A stretch of 64,000 nt of DNA from Acheta domesticus (taxonomy: Eukaryota; Arthropoda; Insecta; Orthoptera; Gryllidae). The notes beneath the pieces were generated by a model that saw only the letters and a list, made by a program, of their open reading frames with translations, searched no databases and was not told where the DNA came from. The translations under genes and the position numbers were made by a program. The stretch lies in the NCBI GenBank assembly GCA_031308135.1, contig JAHLJT010008756.1:106470415-106534414 (forward strand), read 5' to 3'. Below, one piece after another: positions 21,571 through 33,724 of the stretch (position 1 is the first letter of the stretch; each line of letters opens with the position of its first letter).

Positions 21571-22250
21571 ATTATTATTCTTACCTCTAAATCAAAACTA
21601 AAGATGTTATGAGTCGGTTTAATATAAAATCTACTCCATGTTGTAACCAACTACCTAAGGAGCAGATCTAGGGACTGTCGGTGCCTCTACAATTCTTTAG
21701 GCAAAATGTGAGCTGTTCCAAACAAAGCAATTTGGCTGACATGATGCATTGTTAGCAGTTTTATGGGTTTTCGATCCATGATTCGAATTTCTTGCTCATT
21801 ATTATTATTATTATTGTTATTAATTATTATCACATTAAGGCTTTCTTTCCTTTTTTTGTCATTTCGCCTACGTAATTTTTTGAGTACAATATAAGGTGTT
21901 TGCGCATAAAAATGCGAAATATTAAAATAAATTGCACATTTAAAATTTCTTGTATATATACATGTCTTTGAACGTTAAATTAAGTGCATATTATTGCATG
22001 TGCATTTAATGGTATATATAATCAGTAGATATTGAAGAACTGAAAACTAACTTAACTATGAAACGCAAGCGTCTATATTCTCTTTCAAAAATATACTAGA
22101 TGAGTCTTTTATCCTGGTTAGATCCTGCAACTGTTGACTGTTACATGCTGACGTAATTGAAGGAACGTTTTATATAATTAAGGGTTAATAGTACACGTGT
22201 TGAACAACATGCTCCAGTGGTTTTGTGCAAGTTTATGTCAAAATGTGCTG
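21571..22250. other. AT-rich non-coding
   Basis: A short ATT microsatellite lies near 21800-21830. Nothing else recognised. Confidence 0.45.
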
Positions 22251-22254
22251 AAAT

Positions 22255-22354
22255 GAGGCATTCCCCCGCGACGTGCGGCGTCCTCCCGTCGCCGCGCCCT
22301 CGCTGCCCCCATCGCGCCCTCAGGTCGCCTCGCGTTCCGCGCGTCTCGACGCCC

Positions 22355-22403
<49 letters not shown>

Positions 22404-22580
22404 GTGTGCGGCAGGTATGCGCGGAGCGCGAAAGGTTTGCACCGTCGCGTCGCGTCGCGTCGCCTCCGCCGCGTCAAGATTCCTGGAAGAGCGGAGCGGC
22501 GACGGGGTTCGCGCAGTGGGGCGCGCGGGCGGGAGGCGCCTCTGGAACGAGTCGGCCCAACGGAGCGTGAATCTTTCTGT
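22255..22580. other. CpG island with (GGC)n triplet run
   Basis: Very high GC/CpG, a pure (GGC)n run of about 15 triplets at 22356-22401, and a (cgtcg)n patch near 22444-22463. Long frames on both strands encode poly-Gly, poly-Ala, poly-Arg or poly-Pro depending on register and are not credible genes. Confidence 0.65.
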
Positions 22581-24220
22581 CCAGGAAGACACCGGCGCGT
22601 GTTTCATGAACTTCTGACTCGTTGCTAGAAGGCATGGTTTCCTCCAAGCGGCTTGATGATATTCCAACCATTGAATGAACTTGTTCATGCGTGGGTGTCG
22701 CTCGGCGCGTAGGCAATTTGCAATACCGTGCGTTTCAAATGATGTTCTGGAAGGCGAGAGCTCCAACTTTCTCCCGCTGGAATGTACTCAACAGAATCTC
22801 GTACCCTCTCTGGACTCCTGTGTTACTGAGGCAACTTAGTATTGTAAAATTAGTTTGATACCGAAGAATTTCCTTTCTGTTGCCTGAATGAGTCAACATG
22901 ATCACTAATACTTTTAACTGCAATAAAATTATAAAATTAGTTACATTACTAAATAAAGATGACCCATAATTACTGTGTATTTAAAAATTGTATATTTTTT
23001 CGAAGCACTTCTGACATTTATAATACTTTCTATAAACGACAAAATCATCTTTCTTCTGAACACACAATAACGGTCTGAGACAGTCGGTGCTCATTATTTG
23101 GAAAGTCAGTATCAGGAAGTTGTCATATGCAAGTCAACGTAACATGTGCTGTGAGTATTAACGGTACTTCATTGCCCAAACCATACTTTCCTGGTTCGGT
23201 TTTTATGAGTTATGATAACAGAGAAGGATATTTCACTTACGAATGATTGTACGACGTACAAATTCTCGTTGCTTCCCACGCCCATTATCACAAGAAGAAA
23301 ATTATGCCGTACGTGGCAAACGAACCTTCAATAATATTAAGTTGTACGACTGAACTCTCACATGTGTCACCTGAGACAGCACATCATTAACGGCATAGAA
23401 TTAACATTTGCTTTGTTGCTGCAGGAAGTGGTGAAAAACGAGGTAATTTGTTCTAAATGTACGCGACGCACTTCTCGTAAATTATGTGAAGTGTTTGCTT
23501 CTTGTCTTCGCGTCGACGCTTCTGCGTCCAGGAGGCGCTTCAAAGAGATTCTTAGCGAGGATGTGTTAGGAGCCACTTACGCATGCATCCGGACAATGCT
23601 TTTGAACCTGAAGTTCACTTTTCCCTGAAATTGTATATAAATATCTCTCAAGGAAAAGCTTAACATCGCAACACATTTTTAAGTTGTGCTGAACTTAAAG
23701 AGTCATTTTTTACTACTGGAATGGAATATGAAGTGCTTTCTAGGTATATACATTTACAACTGTCCTGTCAAACAGAAAGAAGAATGAATAGCTACTAAAC
23801 TTTAATTATCTTACAGTTGATATCTCCAAAAATGTAGAATAGGAAGTATAGTAGACATTGAATGTTTAGTTACAGTTAATTGCACATATTCTAAAAATAT
23901 GTACTTGAAAAAGGTTAATTCCGAGGGCAAGGAATAATGTGAAGTTTCTCGTGTGCTTTGGGTGAGGTTTTTCTTTGTTTTCTTATTGGCATTGCAGACA
24001 AATCGTACGATGCTAACGTACTTGTATGTATGTACTTTGGCGCAAAAGCCTCTGACTAAGCCTGGGCCTACCAGCGGCGTGCCAGCCTTGCAGCCTTGGG
24101 TTACGGGGTACGACTGGTTAGCACATAAACATCCCTACGCCGTATTCTGGTCTTTTGAACCTGAGAAGTGAGTTTTCTCATCGTCACACAGCAATATATA
24201 GTGAGACATAGCAAGGAAAA
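22581..24220. other. AT-rich non-coding
   Basis: No supported gene. 23360-23630 has a frame of 88 codons on the plus strand and one of 69 on the minus strand, with no recognisable motif. Confidence 0.45.
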
Positions 24221-24310
24221 CGCACACTATGATCTTGCCCGACCGGGAATCGAATTTGGGGTCACGTCATAGAAAGAGCGCACGCTGACCAATAAGCTAC
24301 CCGTGAGAGT
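24170..24310 (-). mobile_element. tRNA-derived SINE fragment
   Basis: On the minus strand, gggtagcttattggtcagcg (box A-like) is followed about 40 bases later by attcgattcccggtcggg (box B), the spacing of a tRNA. A T-rich downstream body follows. The anticodon arm does not fold well, so I call it a SINE head, not a tRNA gene. Confidence 0.55.
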
Positions 24311-24880
24311 ACCAACGTACTTATTATTGTAAAATAAAAACGATGATTTAGAGTTACATAAAAATAATGGACCTAAAATTCAAAATGTGTATCTAATCTA
24401 TTAATCTGTACATCTAGTTCATTTTTGGCGAAAGGTGTATTATAAAATCTTATAATCCTTAGGTTTTGCGCTCGGACTAAACTATCTCAACAAAAATATT
24501 AATACAATTCTAGAGCTCTTCTGAGTGTGTTTATGAATGATCGGAGAACAGGAAAATGCATGTAAACTCTAAGAAATAACCGTCCCTATCCTTGATACTC
24601 ATGTAAATTACTAATTCCCCAAGCAGATCTGGTAATACATTATCACAATGTTTTTGCCAGCTTTGGAGTGTGTGTAAATTATTTCTAAGTGAGGATGTAG
24701 GCGTTGTCAGGTTTGTTTGAGCGATGTCGGGAAAACCTTTTTTGCCTCTTGGGATGTTCCCGCATTTAACTGCATTTTACTTCGTGCTGGGTCTCTCGCC
24801 TGTTTTGTTTTTCAGTTCACGGAACATTGACAGCGTGAAACACCACCATTGTGAAGCTTCAGTTTCACCATTGCCTTCTT
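24311..24880. other. AT-rich non-coding
   Basis: No feature recognised. Confidence 0.4.
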
Positions 24881-24884
24881 TGTA

Positions 24885-25480
24885 GCAATCACGCCCATCA
24901 CCATCATTCCCGTAGTACATTTATGATTCCCGCCACGATCGTCATCGTCACGTTACCATTGTCATTTCCCCTACGGTTGTCATTCCCATGACTGTCATTT
25001 CCGCAAACGCCGTTCATTCTACTGCCATTGTCAATCTTACTACTACCGTCACTGATACCGTCACTGATATTGTTAACATCAACATTGCCGGTAATCTACC
25101 ATCTTTGCCGCACCATCATTACTACTACTATTGTCATTTCCACTACTATCGTCGATACCACTACTAACGTCATTACCGCTACTATCGTCATTATCGCTAC
25201 TATCATCATTATCGCTACTATCATCATTATCGCTACTACGGTAATTATCAGTACTATTGTCATTATCGCTACTAATGTCATTATCGCTACTATTGACATC
25301 ATCGCTACCATCGTCATTATCGCTACTATCGTCATTATCGCTACTATCGTCATTACCGCTACTATCGGTATTGCCGCTACAGACATTGCAGCTACCATCG
25401 CTTTCGCCGCCACTGCCGTCATTACCACCGCCCTCATCGCTCGTATCATCTCAAATTTGATAACAGCCGCCACTATTTCT
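24885..25480. repeat. long degenerate triplet repeat with an 18-bp core
   Basis: A pyrimidine-phased triplet tract (att gtc att, act act atc gtc). From about 25120 to 25380 it settles into an 18-bp unit, ctactatcgtcattatcg, with about 14 copies. Because 18 is a multiple of 3 the frame stays open and gives a spurious I/A/T-rich protein of up to 275 residues on the plus strand and an M/I/V/A-rich one on the minus strand. Confidence 0.85.
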
Positions 25481-25484
25481 CACA

Positions 25485-25795
25485 CAAACCCTCCACTGCT
25501 GCCACCCCACCGCGCCGTCCAGCAGCCGAAAATTCCTGCGCTTGCCGCCCCGCCCCGCGGGCCGCCGCCGCCGCTCCGCCTCCGCGCTGGAGGCCGCTCG
25601 GAGGAATTCCGCTCTTTTTTGCTCGTCGGCGCTGCTGGCGCCCACCGCCGCGCGGTTCCGGCGGAGCACCCACCCCCTCGTCCCCCAACTACACACACAT
25701 ATGTGCTGCCTGGCTACGCGTTTTTTCGCCGCCTTCGCACTCGAAGCTGGCAAAGAGAACGGTGGACATACAGTCCGAAACGTAGTCTGCGTTCC
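25485..25795. other. CpG-dense GC-rich island
   Basis: GC-rich, CpG-dense block (ccgcgggccgccgccgccgc) directly following the triplet repeat. Several overlapping frames are open, none with a recognisable domain. Confidence 0.6.
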
Positions 25796-26183
25796 GTGAA
25801 TAGAGGCGGGATTTTTTTGACAGTAATTCACTTTGTGGATCTCAACTATTCTTAGTCGACGCTATCCATGTCTATTGTACTGCCTAAGTTACTCTTTGGA
25901 CTGATTTGGTAATAGCAACACTCAATGAATATTCCTGGGAACAAGGTATTTATAAAAACAATTAAATGCATGCAATCAAACACAAACAGAAAACACTTCA
26001 ACATTTTGGGACTCCTCGGGAGTAGCGGTCAACGCCCAACTTTCTAACTGAGGGTACGGAAGTTTTATCGGGTTTCGTACATTTTTTCCACCACTCTTTC
26101 CTCTAGTACTTCTTCATAAGTCATATCGTTTTATCATCATTATTACGAACCCATATTTCTCCATGGACTATGTTCCGGCTTAG
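25796..26183. other. non-coding, no feature seen
   Basis: AT-rich. Nothing recognised. Confidence 0.4.
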
Positions 26184-26600
26184 GTTCTTTAGAGATCTAC
26201 TGATCTCACTGACCAAGGAGTCCTGGTTTTCGAGTCTCGACCTTAGCAGGATTTTCGACACTGGCTACATTGCTAGGTGGATTTCTGGGGGAGAACACTA
26301 GCGGCCGATCGATCTGATCGGTAGTTTTCCGTGGTTTCTCCGATGAACAACAGGCGAATGCTGGAGCAATACCCTAACAAACGGGCCACGGACCGCGCGC
26401 GATTGTCAGATCAGTCGGGAGTTGCAAGCGTGGATACTGGTTGAGGGAAATCCCGCAAGCCAAGGTGTAGGTCGATGCCGGAATTCAACGTCCACCGGAA
26501 TAAGATCACCGGTAACTCCATATAAAACCATGCACTACACGTACGGGATAAATGACCATAGATTTTGATACGCGTAGAAACACTAATCAATCAGACAATC
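26184..26600 (+). mobile_element. SINE-A copy with internal deletion
   Basis: Shares with the 27.2 and 46.3 kb copies the order: actgacc/ggagtcctgg, box B-like tttcgagtctcgacc, gagaacactagcggcc, tttctccgatgaacaacagg, gggccacggaccgcgcgcga, then a 3' tail ending gcactacacgtacgg and gaaacactaatcaatc. The segment with tccttcctcttccttgttct present in the other copies is missing here. Confidence 0.7.
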
Positions 26601-27170
26601 ATTGGACTGTATCAGTTTCAACGTTCCTACCCTATGTGTACCGGCACAAGGAAGTAAATTTGACACAGCTGAGGGATAGAGGATTGCCTTTCTCGAATGT
26701 TTACTTTTTGCGAAAAAAACGATTTATCTGCGAACAGGGAAGACTGAGCATCTGATAACTTATAATCAAACTCAGTAATCATGAGTACAATGTATTATGT
26801 TCTTTAATAAAGTTCCTTGATAATTAATGTAGCGTTGAGGTTAAGTTGTATTTATTTTATTTTGCTACTAGGATAGATTCATGTCTTCAACTGCTATTAA
26901 TATTACGGGACAGTACTTGTCATTTGTAACATTTCTACAGTTGTTCCTTTTGTGCGATGTAATCGTAAGGCTTCACCATGTATTGCCCGATTTAGTGTGT
27001 GACACATCATCAGCTGAGCGGTTGTGCAATCGGGATCTTCAACACCAAAAATTTAAGTCGTACTGAAGCTCCTGATTGAATAACCGCATCCAGCTGATCT
27101 GTCACAAGTCACTTAAATGGGAAAATAAATAAAGAAAGAAAAACCGGCTTCGGCGCCTCTGTGCATCAAT
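26601..27170. other. AT-rich non-coding
   Basis: No feature recognised. Confidence 0.4.
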
Positions 27171-27171
27171 A

Positions 27172-27646
27172 ATGTCCCTGCAGTGCCTCTGAAAGGGAAG
27201 TCCTAGGGATTCAAGTTCCAACGGTAGCAGAATGTTCGACTCTAGCTAAATAACTAGGTCGAATTTAGGTCTAAAGAAGAATTCTAGCCCTGGTAAGTAG
27301 TTTTTCGTAGTTTCTCCGATCGATACCCGCCGAGTGCCGGAGCAGTACCCTACAAACGGGCCACGGACCGCGCGAGATCTATCCTTCCTCTTCCTTGTTC
27401 TATCCTTAACTCTTGCTTACACACACTAACATGCATGACACTACTACACACGCCGATAGACCGGTCGGGAGCTTAGAGCTTGTCCCGGCTGGGGCAGTGC
27501 CTCTGTGGTGGGAGATACCCCGCAAACCTACGTGTACGGCATCTCGCCATCCAGCGGGGGTCCGCCGCCTCCGGTGATAGAGCATGGACCACACTTACGG
27601 GACTATAACCTTAGGCTTTGACGTGCGTGGAAACACTAAACAATCA
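27172..27646 (+). mobile_element. SINE-A copy, near full length
   Basis: About 475 bp. Contains cagtgcctctgaaagggaag, a box B-like gattcaagttcc, gaattctagccc, tttctccgatcgatac, gggccacggaccgcgcgaga, tccttcctcttccttgttct, acatgcatgacactactaca, ccatccagcgggggtccg and a tail gaaacactaaacaatc. Together with 46291-46806 it defines the family's full length. Confidence 0.75.
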
Positions 27647-27679
27647 AGAATAAAAGAAAGAAATGTAAAAAGGCGTCGA

Positions 27680-27925
27680 CCAGGCCCCGCGGGCTGAAGG
27701 AGTCACCGACGGGCTGAAGGAGGCTGCAGATAGCCCCTGCGCAGCGCGATGTGGCGTTCGCGGAGCGGCCCGCCATCCGGTCTAAATTTAAGCGGAGCGT
27801 CCGAAAAATTCGCGCGGCTCCGCGACGTGGCCCGCCCGCGCGCCGATCGGCGGAGCGGGTCGTCACGAGGGCGGTGACGCGAGGCGCCCCCCCCCTGTGG
27901 GCCACAGAGTCGGAGCTTCGGGCAA
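27680..27925. other. CpG-dense GC-rich island
   Basis: Includes ggcgcccccccccctgtggg near 27882-27900 and many CG dinucleotides. A tandem duplication of cgggctgaagga occurs at 27689 and 27709. No gene model. Confidence 0.5.
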
Positions 27926-28904
27926 AAATCTAAAATTAACACATGGTGTAATGTTTTTTTAATTACTTAAATCAGTATACATTTCTGTGAATTTTCAAAA
28001 AGCCTAAAGCGAATATAAGTGTGGTGTCTAGTTCGTACATTCTTTGGGGAAAATACGAGCTCCCAAAAAGACAAGGGTAGCGTCACATAGAGTCAGATAG
28101 AGGCGTTGCGAGAGATGTAGGATGGTAGCAATATTCTTTTCTTGTGTGTGTTTTTGTAAACCCACGCTCGAGCTTTTAGGCCTTTCAAGGTTTTCAACAA
28201 ATATTGTATAACACTTGTAAAGCAATTATGTATATAACTAGCGTACCCGTGCGAGAACTCTCGCATGCTACCCATTTCCTTATATTTCCATATTAAGTCT
28301 GTAATATTTGTTTTTCTTCAAGACCTTCTTATGCTCTGTCACTTGTTCTGTTTGTCACCTTGTAATTGATAACAATATAATACACCCTTTTTAATACAAA
28401 CTATTCTTATTTAACTGTATTATCGAGCAAGGAGCCACCCGTGTAATTCAATCACAATAATTAGTCATTTAACATACAGTTGCAGATTCTGCAAGCTCTG
28501 AACAGGTGGGGTAAAATCTAGAAGCGTCGAACCAGCAAAAATGTAATAGAATGGTCATCCTGTACATTACGGTGTGAAGATCGTTTGTTTGAGGCCTTTG
28601 GCATCAAAATTTTAGTTTTTAAGGCCGTAGAAAGCTTCATTTAGGAGTTATTTAACGATATAGATAAAAAAGCCTGACGTGCATTGTGGGTTGCATTTGA
28701 CATGAATATTTAGATGCGTTTTTTAAACCAATCTTTCATATTTTTAAAGTCAAATTACAATTCATCACATCTTCGTGAAATTCGCTTCCTTTAGAGACCT
28801 TATTATAAAGATTGATTGCGTGTGAGAGCCGCAAAGGGAAGGTATACTAATGAAAAAATGTAGGAAACTATTCTCTTTTGCACGCAAATAGGCCGTAATG
28901 GACC
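27926..28904. other. AT-rich non-coding
   Basis: A small hairpin gcgagaactctcgc lies at 28251-28264 within ctagcgtacccgtgcgagaa, a phrase reminiscent of transposon ends but without a partner here. Nothing else. Confidence 0.4.
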
Positions 28905-29207
28905 ACGCAGGCATGCATCCTGCACTCACCATTAACATTATCTCAGTGGCTGGTGCGTGTAATTTATCAAGGGATCAGCATTTAGCTAGATCCTATTTTT
29001 ATCCCCCCAGGGTTGTTAGCCCTGGGAGTATGGTAGATAAAATGATAATGACGAGTGAAAGGACGACACTACAGACAAACACAAACACACCTATGCCCGA
29101 TGTGGGACTCGAACCCGCGATGAAGCTATGGGCTACTGGACGCGAACCGTTTTGGTTCGATTTCGCCACTGCACTACTGGCTTAGCGATCTTGGCCATCG
29201 GATCGGC
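28905..29207 (-). mobile_element. SINE-B copy, minus strand
   Basis: Read on the minus strand: gatggccaagatcgctaagc (box A region), gcgggttcgagtcccacatc (box B), then gggcataggtgtgtttgtg, gtcgtcctttcact, cagggctaacaaccctgg and aaaataggatctagctaaat. The same order occurs at 35924-36255 on the plus strand. The tRNA-like head and pol III boxes make it a tRNA-derived SINE of about 300 bp. Confidence 0.8.
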
Positions 29208-31070
29208 TATGTATACTATTTACAATCATTATATAAAATATTTTTTACGTTGATATAGTATAATGAATTTACAAAACATCTGGTCCCAGTTTTAAATATA
29301 GTTCAAGGCACCACAGAAGAGATGAACGATGCGCTATTTATTCCCGAGGAAAGCACTTCTGTGTCGTTGTGCCAGGATAACTTATCAGATCTGACAAACA
29401 GTTTGATGATTGGAGGCACCATTGTCATCTTATATACTGCAGTAAATCTGAATTAGTGTAGACAAGTGGGCGTTATTTCACAACTTACAAGCAGAATAGA
29501 GTTTTACGCGTCACATACTAATGCGAGACTGTCATCACGAAGTGACATTTCCGGCATTTCAATACACCATTCAATAAGTCTTGAAAGAAAGTGAAAAATG
29601 TATAAGACAAATGCGATGATAAATGTCACTGAAGGCTCTTTCGTTGGAAGAATCAGAGACATTCCAGAGAAATGCCGACGTGAAGGAGGTGATCAAGTCA
29701 AAGGTAACGATTTTTTAAAATTTCAGATCATGTTTGATCAATGGCGATGGTCGTTGTACTCGCAAATCTGTGTTCCTGTGATAGTGAACATTTTTCACCG
29801 ATTACACTGGAGGATCAAGGAATACTTATCGACATAAATTAAATAGCGATGTTATCAATGTGACTTCGAAGTAATGAATGACATTAAATGAAATTTATTT
29901 TTTGTTAAACTTCTTATTTTTCTCATATATCGAGATAATCTGACACAGAAAGGAACGAAAATGGAATTGATCACTATCTCTCTCATAAAAAATAACTATA
30001 AAAGAGATAAATTAAAGTATATGTTAGGACAATGCTGCAGCTGGAATCAGAGGCAATTGGCGACGAGATAATACATTGAAACTGTATATGGTAACCGTAC
30101 ATTTTCTCTTCCTTACTTTTAGACCTGATTATTGTCATGGCTGGTAGGACACGAATGACGAAAGTTAACGCTTACTCTACAAATTCTGGCATGATATCTG
30201 CGTACTTGCAGCCCTACCATACTCTTTTCTTCCTTTTCTTCTCCATGAAGAAGGCCATAAGGGGATGGAGTATTTATACTTCGTCGGTTCGTAAGTTCGG
30301 GAGTGGAAATGGTGGAACCCAATGATTGCAGGGTGGGCCGTGGTCTTCCCTATAATAACCCATGGGTATTATCACTGATTTTGAGTCAGATACGAACACG
30401 AACAATCGCCTGGGCTTTATTGATCCACTAAGTAATGATCATGGACCGGGCGATTGTTCATGTGACTCACAAGAGTTATTTATTTTCAATTTTTTCCACA
30501 CCTAATAGGGTAAACTATTCCATATTTAAAAGAAAATTATTTACAAATATAGAAATTATTTAGAAATATAAAAATATATTTTAAATTCATTTTCTAGTAA
30601 TTTTCAACATAAAATTTGCAGTCCTGGAACGATCAAATATTGTACAAAAGGGCAAATATATTTTTTTAAAAGAGGTGCGGAATAGTTTGTCCTATTAGGT
30701 GTAAAAAAGTAACACTTTTTAAATGAATCTATCTTTGGACAATCTTTTATGCGCGTACTATTTGCTAAGGGTTCATTTTTTGCTCTCGAAGAAAAATAAA
30801 TTATTTTTGATGTAACAAAAAACTGAAAATAAGTTTTTTGTCTAGTAAAACCTTAACCTTTTATGATGCAAACTATTGTCCCTTAGTTTTTCTACCAACT
30901 ATTTGCAGTCTTCAGTGGTGAAATGTTCATCCAAGTAGCCCATAGCTTCACCAGTAGTCACACATAGCTTTTAAGATATTGCATGATATAAGAGAAAAAT
31001 AAGTTAATTTCGGCATAATCTATAAAAACAAGCCATTGCAGTAAAAAAAGACACCAAGATAATAGACTTT
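29208..31070. other. AT-rich non-coding
   Basis: An imperfect inverted pair cgaacaatcgcctgg (30398-30412) and ccgggcgattgttc (30446-30459) is visible. A 79-codon frame at 29598-29837 and short frames at 30119-30325 carry no recognisable domain. Confidence 0.45.
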
Positions 31071-31076
31071 TGGCTT

Positions 31077-31181
31077 AGCGTGAAGCATCTCAGCGTAAAC
31101 TTTTGATCCTCTGAGCATGCGCAACTGGAACTGCGTATACGCAGAGGCTCAAAAGTGCTATTCGCTGAGGTGCTTCACGCT
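31077..31181. repeat. imperfect long inverted repeat
   Basis: The left arm agcgtgaagcatctcagcg mirrors the right arm cgctgaggtgcttcacgct. Pairing continues inward through cttttgatcctctg and cagaggctcaaaag. Arms are about 48 bp with a few mismatches and the centre is very short. It fits a small foldback MITE or a hairpin RNA. Confidence 0.75.
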
Positions 31182-31209
31182 GTGCAAAAAGGCTGTAGAG
31201 TTCAACGTT

Positions 31210-31400
31210 AAAGCTTCTGCTCACATATTGACCTGGAATTGATTGAAGGAAATCGGCAAAAAGATTGATCAGACTAGATCGACCATTTTCTAGAATTCCC
31301 GACCACTTCAATATACCTTTTGTTGTCGAGACTCGATCTTAGGACCTCCAGGGACAACGAACCTCTAGTTGCTGACTTGGTACTAGACTATGAGTATCGC
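31210..31400 (-). mobile_element. SINE-A 5' fragment, minus strand
   Basis: On the minus strand: ggaggtcctaagatcgagtc with box B-like features, then gaattctagaaaatggtcga and a ttccttcaatcaattccagg segment. These parallel the ordered 5' landmarks of SINE-A. Confidence 0.5.
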
Positions 31401-33722
31401 AACCGTTCGAGAAATATTATCTCAGCACAATAATCCTGAACGACTTCCAGGATATGTCCGCAATAAGATGCTTGATTCATAAGGCGAGTGGATGGCTTTA
31501 CACTTGGAATCTCTCACAGCAGGAATGAGTCACGGATGGAATCATCCACGGGGCTGCGCAGTTCCAGCTGGAGACAGCCTCGTCGCTGTCACAACAGGTT
31601 TCAGTCACAAACAGAGTTTGATGCAAGGCATAACTTACTGTAAACATTCTTATTACAACAGGACACTGTAGACATTAGGGTACATCATGTCAAAACTCAT
31701 CTTTACATGAAGGCATTTAAAAATGAAGTTTTCACATCATCTCAACAAGATACGTATGAAAATATGAGTATGCACAGCCAGTTTTGACAGACGTAGTGAG
31801 AACTGGAATCATTCGAAATGAAAACAAAGAAAATAAATACATTTATTTAAGGTTTGCATTAGTTTGAAACAAAAATTTCGTTGTTATTTCAGAGATAAAA
31901 TGTTTATAAGATAAATGTCAGTATTGCCCGCGAACATGTATGTGTATTTAGAGGCAGGCAATCTTGTACAAGACCTTGTCCCTATCGTCAAATAAGTGTC
32001 GAAATTCTTTGAAACTCAACCCACCTCACTGATATAATACTTATACAGAATAGTGTCTAATTATGTTCTTCAGTGAACGAAAGTCTCAGAAATAAAGTCT
32101 CTCATTCAAAAGATATGTTACATCCTCAGTAAGAAAGTTGTATTAAAAGAAAATGTACATTAATAAAATATAAACATTACTATTTCATTAAAAATATAAA
32201 TTACAGCCTACACACTAACAGTAGAGGACCCTTCTTGAGCAATCTTCAGCAATTATTTCGAATGAACCTTTGTTTGTAAAACTTATGATATACAAAACAT
32301 AAAGCTCCTTTTTTCGCCCACACGAGTCACGTCAGGTCTCTAATAAAAATGACTCGAGGCTCGATTCGATTTTTATGATTGTCGTTTCACAACGTTAACC
32401 TGGTCCTCGTGGCGGCAGAGAAGAATCCACCAACACTGGAGCGAAAGGCCTAGTCGTCCAGAAATAATTATATCAATATTCCGATTTATACTCTCGAAAC
32501 TGTCACGTTAAGGGAGGAAATGTCTGGAACCTGTAAGCTCGCCCCCAAACACTTCTCAAAACAGCTGTCTGGTCGAACTGGTTTAAATAGTAAATTAATC
32601 TCCTCAAACAGCTCATAATGTTAAATAATTTTTTTTAATTTCAAAAAAATTTAAAGGCGTGAATAATCTGCAATATTATTCTTCCTGAACATCGAAATAA
32701 AAAGGAACGAATCTAGTTAAAAAGAATTGAAGACAATTATTTGAAAGATATAGGCAAAATTACAAGATTCTAGTTGAATCCCTGCGCACAAACGAACTGT
32801 ATAAAACTTGCAATAGTAAAGTACAACGAATACGCTGATTGCGTTGGCGCAACGTTGATATTTGTTGTAAAATAACTAGTTTTCACAGCCAATGTGCTAC
32901 GGTTTGTAATGGGTGTTTCAAAAAATTATGACTCATCTGTGGTAAATGGGACGAAACTACTGTATAATAATAATACGTAACCGTTACCAAGGGTGAGAAA
33001 GAATTTGATGTTGTAGCATCATTAGTCTTCGTTAAGTTCTTTATTTTTCCTTTCAATTTTCCGTTTCTCTGTATCACCCTCGTCTTCTTAGCAATATGTA
33101 TTTATATCCCATATTTTCGTCGATATCCGCACCATCTGTAATTTTCTCAATTTCAATTTTGCTTTTTTTATCTTCCTGATCCACGTCTTAACTTAATCGT
33201 GGTTAATAACGTAACTCCCCTTGCTCCATCACACCCTACTCTGTGACACATTTTCGGCCAGCCCTGCCTTTTCCTAGCCTGCATCACAATCACTATCCTT
33301 ACACCACCCTCACCCCTATCCTCATTCCCATCATTATCCAACCACCCTCCAATTTCCGAATTTACTCCCAACTCTACATCATCTCATTTTTGCTGTACTG
33401 CAATCATCAAGTCAGTCTTGCTTCTAGTCATTCGGAAAACGCTGATGTAGTGTTGTTGACATATTAAAGATGAAATAATGGAAGTAATTTTTTCAACATA
33501 AATTTCGGTTCTTGTCTCTTTTTTTTTTGGTGAATTTCGGAGAGCCGACACAAGTCATCCTATTGACTCTCTCAGGATCTCCACGTTGTCATTATTTTTT
33601 GTTAATTAATTCACTTTAACAAGGATGACTGCTATTATTCCATCGATTGCTTCTAGTGAGATTCTTTTCACCTATTGGCTTCCTTCGTACCCTAATCTGA
33701 CACGTCCCTCTCAGATTTACCT
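31401..33722. other. AT-rich non-coding
   Basis: 2.3 kb without a supportable gene. Composition becomes C-rich from 33220 to 33400. No repeat family recognised. Confidence 0.5.
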
Positions 33723-33724
33723 CC

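Noticed and set aside
24225..24310. tRNA gene on the minus strand
   Set aside because: Boxes A and B are present, but the anticodon stem does not pair and the flank continues as a repeat.
25028..25855. 275-codon Ile/Ala/Thr-rich protein
   Set aside because: Triplet repeat followed by a GC-rich island; no transmembrane or enzyme pattern beyond the repeat.
28230..28275. LINE or SINE terminus at ctagcgtacccgtgcgag
   Set aside because: Phrase only resembles known element ends; no body or second copy in the window.
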